Assembly: GCA_965208945.1 (NCBI GenBank)
Contig: OZ242366.1
Span: forward strand, 5,903,995 to 5,967,994
Reading direction: 5' to 3'
DNA length: 64,000 nucleotides
From: JAPPLB01 sp965208945
GTDB taxonomy: Bacteria; Acidobacteriota; Terriglobia; Bryobacterales; UBA6623
Part shown: piece by piece, positions 35,110 through 43,963 of the stretch
Layout: the number at the start of each line of letters is the position of its first letter
Numbering within the stretch: the first letter of the stretch is position 1
Translations under genes and position numbers: made by a program
The notes under the pieces: generated by a model
Seen by the model: only the letters and a program-made list of their open reading frames with translations
What the model was told of the DNA's origin: nothing
Database searches by the model: none

Positions 35110-35431
35110 TAACAGCCCGTGGCAAAAGTCACGCGGGCGGCGTTACGCGCCCCGGGCCGATGGCGTAACGTCTGGCCGTTCGAGGAACGTGGCGCCACGC
35201 TCTGCGCGCAGCCGAGCAGAAGTGGCGCGTAACCCTTCGGGCGACGGACATTTTTTTCAACGGGGGTTCCGATCTTGCTGACTGGCGTGAACACGGAGGC
35301 GACCGCCTAAGGCCGTCGGCTTTGTCGTTCGTCGGAGGAGATCACCCGGATCGGAGGTCCTCCTCACTTCGCGCCGAGGATGAGCAGGAGCCCGCCGCGC
35401 CTTCCACGGGACTTTTGTCACGGACTGCTAA
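35110..35431 (+). repeat. second foldback repeat family, copy 1 (322 bp)
   Basis: Left end TAACAGCCCGTGGCAAAAGTC and right end GACTTTTGTCACGGACTGCTAA are inverted repeats. Internal blocks such as GTGGCGCGTAACCCTTCGGG and GTCGGAGGAGATCACCCGGA are shared with 52451-52716. Unrelated in sequence to the ~183-bp family. It sits between the cytochrome-FGE gene and the TonB-receptor promoter. Nothing else was seen in 34921-35650. Confidence 0.88.
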
Positions 35432-35659
35432 GGCGGCCGCCGTAGACCGAGAGGTACGAAGCGCGCGGGGCAACGCCCGCCGGACGCTCCGTCACGTCAG
35501 CCTGTCACCGGACACACACCAGCTTCGTCCGGACTCTACGATCCACAGGAGTGGACAACCATTGCGAACAGGGGCCGCAATCCGCAGCGAGACCGGAGCC
35601 GGCCGCGGTGATGCAAAGGAGCCGGAGTTTCAAAAAGGCCTTTGAACCAACACAGGGCC

Positions 35660-35689
35660 TTGACAGGTTAGGGGCTGTTATGGTATGGG
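35660..35689 (+). promoter_or_regulatory. candidate promoter of the TonB-dependent receptor gene
   Basis: TTGACA (35660-35665), 18 bp, TATGGG (35684-35689), about 85 bp upstream of the start. The -10 match is weak. Confidence 0.35.
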
Positions 35690-35772
35690 TCAAGCGGCCC
35701 ATGGCACGGGCCGTACCACAAGCCACAAGCATATGTCAAGCCAAGCGAACATGCCAGAGAAACGAGGGAACC

Positions 35773-38700
35773 ATGAGCAGATACGACAGGTTCACACGCG
35801 GCGCCACTGGCGCCGCCATCCTGATATCCGCCGCCCTCGGAATGTTGCAAGTTCCGGTGGCAGCACAGTCCACGGCGAGCATCGTCGGGACGATCACGGA
35901 CGCGAGCGGCGCAGCAGTGCCCGGCGCGATCATCACTACCACTAACGTCCAAACATCTCAACAAAGGACACAACAGAGCGGCGCCGACGGCGCTTACTCC
36001 ATTCCTTTGCTTCCGGTCGGAGAATACCGCTTGGAAGTCGAGCAAGAGGGGTTTCAACGCTCCGTGCGGGAGGGACTCACTCTCACGGTGAGCGAGACGC
36101 TGACCGTAGACGTTCAACTGGAGGTCGGACAGGTCACCGAATCGATCACGGTGACGGGAGCGGCTCCGCTCGTCAACACCCAAACAGGAACCCTGCAGGG
36201 GCTGGTCGATGAAGAGCGAATGGTGCAGCTTCCGCTCAACGGCCGCACGATGACGGAATTCATGCGCCTGCAGCCAGGTGTGATTCAGACAGCGGATCGT
36301 TCCAACAACAGCGAGGGCATTGCCTTCGCGGTCAATGGGAGCCGCTCGAACGGTGTCTTTTTTCTGATGGACGGCGGCTTCAACACGAACGCCTACCGAA
36401 ACCTGAGCGGCAAGTTTCCCAACCCCGACGCAGTGCAGGAGTTCAGCGTGCAGCGGAGCAACTTCAGCGCGGAATTCGCCAACGCCACGGGAGCTGTCGT
36501 AAATGTCGTCACCAAGGGCGGCACGAACGAGTTTCACGGCGCCGGCTTCTGGTTCGTTCGCAACGAGGTGCTCAACGCCCGGAACTTCTTTGCCCGAGCG
36601 AGAGATTCATTGAGACGGAATCAGTTCGGCGCCACACTGGGCGGGCCGATCGTCAAGGACAAGCTGTTCTTTTTCGCCTCCTACCAGGACACCAGCCTGC
36701 GCAGCGACCCGCGCGTCGGCCGGCAGTTTCTCCCCACCGGACCGCAGCGGCAGGGTGATTTCTCCGCGGCGCCCCGCGCGGTGAAAGATCCCTTGACCGG
36801 AGAGCCCTTCACGAACAACCAGATCCCCCTCAGCCGATTCAGCCCGGTGACGCTGAATTTCCTCGAGTTCATTCCCACGCCGTCAACACCGAACGGGGAG
36901 CGTTTCGCGGGCGAGCCCAGAAATTCCGACATCAACGAGTACACCTTGCGGGGCGATTACAATGCCGGCAAACACCACTTCTTCGCCAGATATTTTCGGT
37001 GGTTCAAGATAGTACCGCTCAATGCCGACCCGAATGACATCGCGCAGCCCCTGACGCGGCGGGGCCGGCAGCCCAACAACAGTTTCACGATCAGCGACAC
37101 CTACACTTTCTCGCCGACACTGTTGAACGAAGCCACGTTCACGTACACTTCACGGGCGCGCGCCGACGACTGGGACGGCTTCGAATACCCCATCAACTAC
37201 CAGATTGCCGGCGTGAAGGACATTGCGATCCAGAAACCCGCTGGGATGTACATCGACGTTCGGGGCTTCTTTCGGGTGCGGCCGACCTGGCCCTTCATCA
37301 TCGACGACAACAATCAGCATTTCTCCGACAAGGCAACGTACATTCGCGGCAAACACGAGATGAAGTTCGGGGGCGAGATGATGCGCCACAAGAACACGAT
37401 CCGGAACGACTTTCGGACGATGGGGATCTTCACATTCAACGGAAGTGCTTCGGACTATGCCATGGCGGACTTCATGCTGGGCGACTCCTTTCGTTTCCAG
37501 CAAGGCGGGGGCGAATACAAGGACCTGACAGGCTATCGTATGGGGTTCTTCTTCCAGGACCGCTGGCGCGCCACATCCAACCTGACCCTGAACTTCGGGT
37601 TACGATGGGATCCCATCTTGCCGTTCACCGACGAGATCGGGCGCGTCCAGTGCATCCGGCCGGGGCAGCAGTCGACACGCTTTCCGAACGCTCCAAATGG
37701 CTATCTGAGCGCGGGGGATCCGGGTTGCCCCGAGGGCGGTTTCAAGGCGCACTACAAGACGCTCGCGCCGCGCTTTGGCTTCGCCTGGCGCCCCGGCGGT
37801 TCGCAGACGGTGATTCGTGGGGGCCTGGGCGTGTTCTTCAATCCGCTGCAAACGGTGCTGTACAACGGTTTTGTCAACGGTCCGCCGTTCAGTCCCCAGG
37901 TGACGGTGAACGGGGCCAGGTTCGAAGATCCTTACGCCGACCGGCCCAACCCGTTTCCCGCGTCGTTTGCTCCATTCACTCCGCCGCAAGATGCGGTGTT
38001 CTTCCCTCCCTTGGGCCGGGTGGGCACCTTCGATCCCAACTTTCGCAATGCCTACCAGGAGATCTGGAACCTCACGATAGAGCGCGAGATGCTGCAGAAC
38101 CTGTTGGGGCGCATCAGTTATATCGGGAACATGGGACGGCGGGTACCCTACAGTGTCGACACCAACCTTGCCGTATACACTCCCGGGGAGTCGACGGTGG
38201 GCAACACTCAGCAGCGCAGGCCCTTGACGCAGTTCGGACAGAATCTGACGGCGCGCTCGCAGGGAACCACGAGCTACCACGGTCTGCAGCTCGAGGTGGA
38301 GCGCCGGTTGACGAGCCTGTCGCTGCAGGCGAACTATACCTGGTCGAAGTCGATCGACGAGCAGTCAGGCGACCCGACACCGGGGCAATCCGGCTCACTG
38401 GCGGTTCCTTTTAACCGCCGTCTGAACCGGGGGCTGTCTGACCACGATAGGGCGCACCGCTTCGTGACGTCGTACGTGTGGGATTTGCCGCGGCTGAACA
38501 ACAACAGCGGTTTCGTGCGGCATATCTTGGGCGGCTGGCAGCACTCGGGGATCTGGACGTTCCAGAGCGGTCGGCCGTTTTCGATCGTCTCCGGGAGGGA
38601 CAACTCTCTCAGCGGGATCAACCGCGACTACGCCGACCTGACTGGTCAGGCCGCGGAGCTCGACACCGGACGGCCGCGGAACGAATTGTTGGCCAGATAC

Positions 38701-38985
38701 TTCAACACCGCCGCATTTATGCCGAACGCCTTGGGCACGTTCGGCAACGCTGCGCGGAACCTGTTACGGGGGCCGGGGCTCTTCAGCCTCGACATGGCGG
38801 TCATGAAGATGATTCCGGTCCGGGAGAGCGTGCGGCTGCAGTTGCGCGGCGAGTTCTTCAATACCTTCAACCGGCCGAACTTCGGCAATCCGAGGAACAA
38901 CCAGCGTCAGACCAGTCGTTTTGGCAGGATCGAAGGAGCGGGTGACCCCCGCATCATCCAGATTGCGCTCAAAGTGCTCTTCTGA
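35773..38985 (+). CDS. TonB-dependent receptor with N-terminal carboxypeptidase-regulatory-like domain
   Basis: 1070 residues from the ATG at 35773 (GAGGGA upstream). Signal peptide to AAQS. Carboxypeptidase-regulatory-like beta-sandwich at about 32-115 (IVGTITDASGAAVPGAIITT ... GEYRLEVEQEGF). Plug region with VTVTGAAPLVN-like, LPLNGRTMTEFM and FAVNGSRSNG blocks. The outer-membrane barrel runs to a C-terminal aromatic-type strand (IIQIALKVLF). This Oar-like class is expanded in Acidobacteriota and thought to import carbohydrates or peptides. It is monocistronic, with its own promoter and a terminator behind it. Confidence 0.93.
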   Translation: MSRYDRFTRGATGAAILISAALGMLQVPVAAQSTASIVGTITDASGAAVPGAIITTTNVQTSQQRTQQSGADGAYSIPLLPVGEYRLEVEQEGFQRSVREGLTLTVSETLTVDVQLEVGQVTESITVTGAAPLVNTQTGTLQGLVDEERMVQLPLNGRTMTEFMRLQPGVIQTADRSNNSEGIAFAVNGSRSNGVFFLMDGGFNTNAYRNLSGKFPNPDAVQEFSVQRSNFSAEFANATGAVVNVVTKGGTNEFHGAGFWFVRNEVLNARNFFARARDSLRRNQFGATLGGPIVKDKLFFFASYQDTSLRSDPRVGRQFLPTGPQRQGDFSAAPRAVKDPLTGEPFTNNQIPLSRFSPVTLNFLEFIPTPSTPNGERFAGEPRNSDINEYTLRGDYNAGKHHFFARYFRWFKIVPLNADPNDIAQPLTRRGRQPNNSFTISDTYTFSPTLLNEATFTYTSRARADDWDGFEYPINYQIAGVKDIAIQKPAGMYIDVRGFFRVRPTWPFIIDDNNQHFSDKATYIRGKHEMKFGGEMMRHKNTIRNDFRTMGIFTFNGSASDYAMADFMLGDSFRFQQGGGEYKDLTGYRMGFFFQDRWRATSNLTLNFGLRWDPILPFTDEIGRVQCIRPGQQSTRFPNAPNGYLSAGDPGCPEGGFKAHYKTLAPRFGFAWRPGGSQTVIRGGLGVFFNPLQTVLYNGFVNGPPFSPQVTVNGARFEDPYADRPNPFPASFAPFTPPQDAVFFPPLGRVGTFDPNFRNAYQEIWNLTIEREMLQNLLGRISYIGNMGRRVPYSVDTNLAVYTPGESTVGNTQQRRPLTQFGQNLTARSQGTTSYHGLQLEVERRLTSLSLQANYTWSKSIDEQSGDPTPGQSGSLAVPFNRRLNRGLSDHDRAHRFVTSYVWDLPRLNNNSGFVRHILGGWQHSGIWTFQSGRPFSIVSGRDNSLSGINRDYADLTGQAAELDTGRPRNELLARYFNTAAFMPNALGTFGNAARNLLRGPGLFSLDMAVMKMIPVRESVRLQLRGEFFNTFNRPNFGNPRNNQRQTSRFGRIEGAGDPRIIQIALKVLF

Positions 38986-39006
38986 GCGTCGTATTGTCCT
39001 GACGGG

Positions 39007-39050
39007 CCCCGGCGGCGGACTGAGCCGTCCCGCGCCGGGGTCATTGTTTA
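39007..39050 (+). terminator. rho-independent-like terminator after the TonB-dependent receptor
   Basis: CCCCGGCG (39007-39014) pairs with CGCCGGGG (39033-39040), with an inner GGAC/GTCC pairing, followed by TCATTGTTTA. The T-tract is interrupted. Confidence 0.6.
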
Positions 39051-39103
39051 CACGCGATTGTAGATCTCGGCGGCCAAGTCGAGCCTGCTGTTGTCGAAGC
39101 GGC

Positions 39104-39196
39104 TAACCTACATTTCTCCCCACCCGACGGTCGAAGCACGCGATAAGACCGCCAGGACTTCGTTGCGCTTGCTTGCCGTGCTCAACGTACTGTTCA
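39104..39196 (+). repeat. left half of a ~183-bp foldback repeat split by an IS1111-type element
   Basis: Starts TAACCTACATTTCTCC and runs to CGTACTGTTCA at the palindrome apex, where the insertion sequence begins. The other half resumes at 40638. Confidence 0.93.
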
Positions 39197-39239
39197 ATAT
39201 ATGGTTCGCTCCCGGGATGTCCACCTATTCCTTCTTGCT

Positions 39240-39400
39240 GAACGTTGGTCTGCGCCAATATATCCGACCTCTAGGTGGAACCGCGCTGGTTCCGGGCCAT
39301 GATGGGGTCCGCACGTCCCGCTCCTCATAAGTACGCCGACCTGTGAGGGCCATGAACAGTAACAGGATTCGGTGACGCCGGTACGACCGTTTTGTCCATC
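39240..39400 (-). ncRNA. candidate bridge RNA (seekRNA) of the IS1111-type element
   Basis: AAGTACGCC (39329-39337; 12-base identity if CAT is included) equals the right half of the target. TGAACAGTA (39353-39361) is the complement of the left half TACTGTTCA. The two are 15 bases apart next to a small CCTGT/ACAGG stem. Further left, AATATAT (39257-39263), enclosed by GGTC/GACC, matches the element's left end, and ATGGG (39302-39306) complements its right end (CCCAT). Target-type then donor-type guide pairs in this order are what IS110-family bridge RNAs show. Exact RNA ends and transcribed strand are inferred. Confidence 0.72.
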
Positions 39401-39461
39401 AATCGGGAGTAAGCAGACAAACTGTGAGCTCCTGGTAGTGCTACGGCGGACCGCAGGGCGG

Positions 39462-40535
39462 TTAACCCGCCGGGGCTGGTTGCCGCTGTTGAGAGAAGCG
39501 CTGGCCGCTGCTCAGCAAGGCCCATGCGATGCGCGCCAGCCGTGCCGCCAGCGCCACGATCACGACCCGCCGATCTTTGTTCAGGAGCATCCGCCGCAGC
39601 CACTGGCCGAGTTGGTCGCTGCGCTTCGCGAGCACGTCGAGGCTCGAGCGGGCACAGTGCACCAGCAGCGTCCGGACGTAGCGGTTGCCGCGCTTGCTGA
39701 TGCCTCCCAAGCGCTGCTTGCCTCCGCTGGAGTACTCTCTCGGCACCAGACCCAACCAAGCAGCGACGTCGCGCCCCTTCTCGAAGGCCTCGGCGTTGCC
39801 GATCGTCGCCACCAAGGCCGTCGCTGTCTGCACGCCGATGCCGGGGATCTCTCTGAGCCGCCGGCAGGCCTCGCTCGCCTGCGCTTTCCTCAGCAGATAG
39901 GTGTTGACTTGCTGAATCTTCTCTGCCAGCACTTGCCATTCGGCAAACATGCCCGCCAGCAGCGCCCGCATTTCGTCGGACAGGCCGTTATCGGCGTCCT
40001 CGAGGATCTCCGGCAGACGGACCACAAACCAACGCTTGCCCTGTGGAAGGGTGATGCCGCGTTCCAGCAGAAAGGCGCGCGCCTGGTTGATCAACTGCGT
40101 CGAGTTGCCCACCAGCCGCGAGCGATAGCGGTGCAGCGACTGCATCGACAGTTGTTGCTCGCTCTTGACCGCCACGAAGCGCATGCTCGGCCGCAGACAG
40201 GCTTCCGCGCAGGCCTCGGCGTCCGTCGAGTCGTTCTTGTCGCGCTTCACAAAGGGCTTCACATATTTGGGCGGCATCAGCTTCACGTCGTGCCCCTGGG
40301 CCAGCAGTTGGCGGCCCAGGTGATGGGCGCCGCAGCAGGCTTCCATGCCGATACGGCAGGGCTGCATCTGGGCGGTCACCTCCAGCAGCTTGCCCTTCGA
40401 GTAGCGGCGACGGGTGAGCACCCGGCCGGTTGCGTCCAAGCCGACCAAGTCGACGTTGTGTTTTGCTAGATCGAGGCCGATCGTGACGACCTCCTTCCAT
40501 ACGCTCTTGCGGGATGATCGCTGGGTCGTTGCCAT
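39462..40535 (-). CDS. IS110-family transposase/recombinase (IS1111 group)
   Basis: 357 residues from the ATG at 40535 behind GAGGAAACC. The N-terminal DEDD RuvC-like domain has Asp in TIGLDLAKHNVDLVGLD, Glu in IGMEACCGAH and the paired acids in DKNDSTDAEACAEA. The C-terminal Transposase_20 domain has REIPGIGVQTATALVATIG and AAWLGLVPREYSSGGK, which carries the catalytic Ser region. The frame is intact. The enzyme would work with the RNA encoded in the element's 3' end. Confidence 0.94.
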   Translation of the reverse strand: MATTQRSSRKSVWKEVVTIGLDLAKHNVDLVGLDATGRVLTRRRYSKGKLLEVTAQMQPCRIGMEACCGAHHLGRQLLAQGHDVKLMPPKYVKPFVKRDKNDSTDAEACAEACLRPSMRFVAVKSEQQLSMQSLHRYRSRLVGNSTQLINQARAFLLERGITLPQGKRWFVVRLPEILEDADNGLSDEMRALLAGMFAEWQVLAEKIQQVNTYLLRKAQASEACRRLREIPGIGVQTATALVATIGNAEAFEKGRDVAAWLGLVPREYSSGGKQRLGGISKRGNRYVRTLLVHCARSSLDVLAKRSDQLGQWLRRMLLNKDRRVVIVALAARLARIAWALLSSGQRFSQQRQPAPAG

Positions 40536-40637
40536 GATGGTTTCCTCTCGGTTCGTGAACTGCGGCCGGGGACGGCCGTTGCTACCAGCATGGCCGAACT
40601 CGACGACGCAGCGGAAGTGGGAGCGAACCATCCCATA

Positions 40638-40727
40638 AGTACGCCTGCGCGCGCCAAGCGGCTCGCGCCTCGTCCTGACGGCCCTCTCACCCACTTCGCC
40701 TCGCCACGTGGTGAGACATGCAGGCTA
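40638..40727 (+). repeat. right half of the split foldback repeat
   Basis: Resumes with AGTACGCCTGCGCGCG and ends GTGGTGAGACATGCAGGCTA, completing the copy that starts at 39104. Confidence 0.93.
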
Positions 40728-40731
40728 ACGA

Positions 40732-43584
40732 TCAAATCCCCTGCCGGTGGGGTCTTCGTTGGCGGTAGCCTTCGAGCCGAGTTCGAAGGGAGGCCGCTTT
40801 TTCGGGTGCGCCGCCGGCAGCGTACAGACGCAGAGATCGTTCGGCGAATTTCACGGCGCTCGCGAAGTCGCCCACTTCGGCGCAGGCGGCTGCCAGGGCG
40901 TCCAACGCCGCGGGGTCTCGGTACCCGCTCAGCTCGACCGCCTGCCGGGCAAGCCGCAGGGCCTCCGGCCCGTCTCGCAGGCCGGCTGTCCGGTCCGTAG
41001 CCAGAATCCAGGCCGTGCGGTGGAGAGGAGCCGGCCAGTCGGATTGCAGTCGGGTTGCCTCCCGGAGATGCGCCAAGGCCTCTTCGCTTTGCCCCATCAT
41101 GGCCAGAGCCACGCCGAGGTTGTAGTGCGCCGGGGCTGAATCGGCTTCGATGTCTACGGCGCGGCGCAGGTGCCGCAACGCTTGCGGCGCTCGGCCCGTG
41201 GACAGAAGCGCAGTACCCAGATTGCCGTGGGCCTCGGCGTAGTCAGGATGGAGCCGCACGGCCTCACGGTAATGACGAATCGCCGTGCCAGGTTCGCCCT
41301 TGGACATGAGAGCGATTCCCAGGTTATAGTGCGCTTCCGCAGAGTCAGGCTCGACGCGCAAGGCCTCCTGATAGTGGTGAATCGCCTCGTCCACTCTACC
41401 CTGGGATGAGAGAGCGATCCCGAGATTACTGTGCGCTTTCGCATAGCCGGGATCGACGAGCACAGCCTTTCTCAGATGACGGATCGCTTCGTCGAGCGAA
41501 CCTTCCTCGATGAGGGCGGCGCCCAAGTTACTGCGCCCTTCGGCGTAACCCGGGTTGATCTCTACGGCTTTTCGATAGTGCCTCATCGCCTGATGCCGCC
41601 TGCCGATAGCCGCAAGGGCCAAGCCGAGGTTGTTGTGGGCTTCGTCATACCTGGGATCGAGCCGTAACGCCTGCCGATAATGACGGACCGCTTCTTCCGC
41701 CTTGCCTTGGGACATCAGCGACGCGCCGAGGTTGCTGAGTGTTCCAGGATGGTCCGGACGGATGCGAAGCGCTTCCTTGAAGTGCCGAATGGCCTCGCTG
41801 TTCTGTCCTTCTACCGCCAAGGCCATGCCCAGGCTGCTGCGGGCCTCCGCATGAGCAGGGTCGAGGTCCAGCGCCCGACGATAATGCCGGATGGCTTCCT
41901 CCCATTGCCCGCGGCCCTCCGCGTTGCGGCCCAGCAGATGATAGGTTGCGGCGTCTTCGCCGACGAGCTCCGCCGCCTTGCGGGCCAGCCTTTCGGCCTC
42001 TTCCAATTTGCCGGCCCAGTCAAACACTTTCGCAAGATTCCGCAAAGCGGCGCCGTGGGCCCGCTGATCAAGCTTGCCCCCCACCCTGCGTGTCACTACT
42101 TCGATCGCTTCCGGACTCCAGGACTCCGCCAGCCGCACAACGCCTTGTTCCGCCAAGGAGTCGATCAGCCGTAGCGCCAGCAATCGGTAGCCCTCGATTG
42201 CGAGATGTACATGATCGAGAAAGTGATCGGACCCTGGAATGCCATGGTCGGACTGATCTTCGATCTCAGCGGCAAAATCAAGCAAGGGGACTTCCCTCTG
42301 CACCGCGGTCTCACGGATAATCTCCTGGATCGCTGTCAAGGCGCGCAGCGGACAAATGTCTTCATCCACGGCTCGATGAAAAGCTTCTTTCGCTTCCGCA
42401 TATCTTCCAAGACCATAAAGGACGAGCCCCTTTTGATACTGCAAGTCGGCGTATCGATCATCCATCGCTTGCGCCTGTTCAAGAGTGCTCAGCGAGAGTT
42501 CCAACCGATCCTGCTCCCGCAAGGTTGTTGCGCGGGCCATCAAGCTTTCAAAGCGTTCGATGTCTTGGGCGCTCAATCCCGTAGAATGCTCACTTTTGAA
42601 AGGCGAGCAGTCTTTCAAGTTGGCCGCCGGAATGACCAGCACGACCTGTGCACCGGCAGACCGTGCCATGTCGATCATGCGGTTAAGGTTGAATCGGTAG
42701 TGTGCGAGAACTTTCTCCCGAAAAGCGTCGTCACGGGTGTAGTCCTGTGGCCCGACCGAGTTCGCCAGCATCGTATCCACTTCGCTCTTCAGTTCCGCTT
42801 CCGGCGCCGGGCTGTACCGGCTGCGTGACACGGAGGTCAAGATCTCATTCCCGGCTGCATAAATTCGGGTGCGGGATAGTAGAGCGCTGACGCTAGTAAG
42901 CGGTTTCGGCGCCTCGAATAAGGTGCGGTAGGTGCGGCGCTCCAAGAACTCATTGTGACCCGAATAAATGATGAACAGATCCGGTTCGTATTGGATCAAC
43001 TCTTCCATGACCATCGCGACACGGTAGCTGGCATAGCTGATGCCCCCGGCATTGATAACCTCCCAAGTCCGGCTCGGGTCCGCCGGCGCCAGCAGTTCTC
43101 GCAACCAACCGCTGAACGAGGCGCTGTCGTTATAAGGACGGCCGTAGGTGGTCGAGCCGCCCAGGCTGAAAATGCGATAGGCACCCGGCGCCTTTCGCTT
43201 AGGGAATCTTTGGAGGTTGAACCACCTTTGTTTGTTGGGGTTAGTGATCAGATAGGAATCACTCGCCGCCTCAATCTCCTCCTGAAACAAAGGGATATTG
43301 GCGGCAAAGCCGACAAACGGGTCTTGTTCGTACAGGACAGGTTTGACACCAACGATCACCAGCAGCAGCTCAAGGAGAAGAAAAAAGCTTAGGGTCGTGA
43401 TGGCGGCGAACAGGACTTTCTTCCAAGGGCCCGGTGTTGGACCCGGAGCGATTCCCGCAGGAGAAGCAGCGGTACGAGATGAACGGGGCCTGCGTCCTTT
43501 CTTTTTCTTCACGGCCTGTGTTCGCAGTGCTGTGTTGGTGAGCAGGCATAAGGACCGCTGACCGTTGCGCGGCCGGGCCATCAT
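40732..43584 (-). CDS. membrane-anchored SGNH-hydrolase-like protein with C-terminal TPR repeats
   Basis: 950 residues. Basic cytoplasmic N-terminus (KKKKGRRPRS), one transmembrane helix at about 57-80, then an extracytoplasmic SGNH-type domain: GGST at 142-145, SGHNEF at 208-213 and DHVHL with D457/H460. A helical insert with TPR-like repeats (about 355-410) interrupts it. From about 540 to 930 there are about ten tandem TPRs (AEARSSLGMALA, DEAHNNLGLALA and similar). Possibly an O-acyl-modifying or esterase protein scaffolded by TPRs in envelope polysaccharide work; this is inference. It abuts the foldback repeat at its 3' end. Confidence 0.85.
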   Translation of the reverse strand: MMARPRNGQRSLCLLTNTALRTQAVKKKKGRRPRSSRTAASPAGIAPGPTPGPWKKVLFAAITTLSFFLLLELLLVIVGVKPVLYEQDPFVGFAANIPLFQEEIEAASDSYLITNPNKQRWFNLQRFPKRKAPGAYRIFSLGGSTTYGRPYNDSASFSGWLRELLAPADPSRTWEVINAGGISYASYRVAMVMEELIQYEPDLFIIYSGHNEFLERRTYRTLFEAPKPLTSVSALLSRTRIYAAGNEILTSVSRSRYSPAPEAELKSEVDTMLANSVGPQDYTRDDAFREKVLAHYRFNLNRMIDMARSAGAQVVLVIPAANLKDCSPFKSEHSTGLSAQDIERFESLMARATTLREQDRLELSLSTLEQAQAMDDRYADLQYQKGLVLYGLGRYAEAKEAFHRAVDEDICPLRALTAIQEIIRETAVQREVPLLDFAAEIEDQSDHGIPGSDHFLDHVHLAIEGYRLLALRLIDSLAEQGVVRLAESWSPEAIEVVTRRVGGKLDQRAHGAALRNLAKVFDWAGKLEEAERLARKAAELVGEDAATYHLLGRNAEGRGQWEEAIRHYRRALDLDPAHAEARSSLGMALAVEGQNSEAIRHFKEALRIRPDHPGTLSNLGASLMSQGKAEEAVRHYRQALRLDPRYDEAHNNLGLALAAIGRRHQAMRHYRKAVEINPGYAEGRSNLGAALIEEGSLDEAIRHLRKAVLVDPGYAKAHSNLGIALSSQGRVDEAIHHYQEALRVEPDSAEAHYNLGIALMSKGEPGTAIRHYREAVRLHPDYAEAHGNLGTALLSTGRAPQALRHLRRAVDIEADSAPAHYNLGVALAMMGQSEEALAHLREATRLQSDWPAPLHRTAWILATDRTAGLRDGPEALRLARQAVELSGYRDPAALDALAAACAEVGDFASAVKFAERSLRLYAAGGAPEKAASLRTRLEGYRQRRPHRQGI

Positions 43585-43963
43585 GCCGGTCCCGATTCTA
43601 CCTTGAAAGCATGGCCGGCGAGAACAGTTGAGGGCATAAAGACCGTTGCGGCGGACGAAAGAGAGCCGGGAGAAAGAGGCAACAGCACCCTGATGGTGCA
43701 GAGAAGCGATTACGGCCTGCAGTTTCAGCTCGGCACCGAAGGCCCGTCAAGGAAATGAGGATGACCTGGAGGTCCCGACCTTCAGCGAGTGACACGGCCA
43801 TCGACCGCCTTCTCCCACACGGCAGCCATTTTGCATTGCCCCCTAAAGTCCACAGGCGTACACTCGTGGGGACGTGCTCACCGCACCGGCGCTGAACCGT
43901 GCAAGACCAAGCCTTCCTGCAACGCGTGACGATGCAGACGCTGAAGCATCGGGCTGTCTGCGG
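43585..43963. other. intergenic region between divergent SGNH-TPR and CRTAC1 genes
   Basis: No gene supported; both strands have only short frames of unlikely composition. It should carry two outward promoters. No repeat of the families described was found here. Confidence 0.5.

Larger units (their letters stand above)
39197..40637 (-). mobile_element. IS110-family (IS1111-type) insertion sequence in the apex of a foldback repeat
   Basis: 1441 bp between the two halves of a repeat whose uninterrupted form is seen elsewhere, so the ends are known to within about one base (a shared AA core). Subterminal inverted repeats TGGTTCGCTCCC (39202-39213) and GGGAGCGAACCA (40619-40630) lie a few bases inside each end, as in the IS1111 group. 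No target duplication. The transposase is on the minus strand, with 102 bp 5' and 265 bp 3' non-coding DNA. The long end holds a candidate bridge RNA. Confidence 0.92.
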
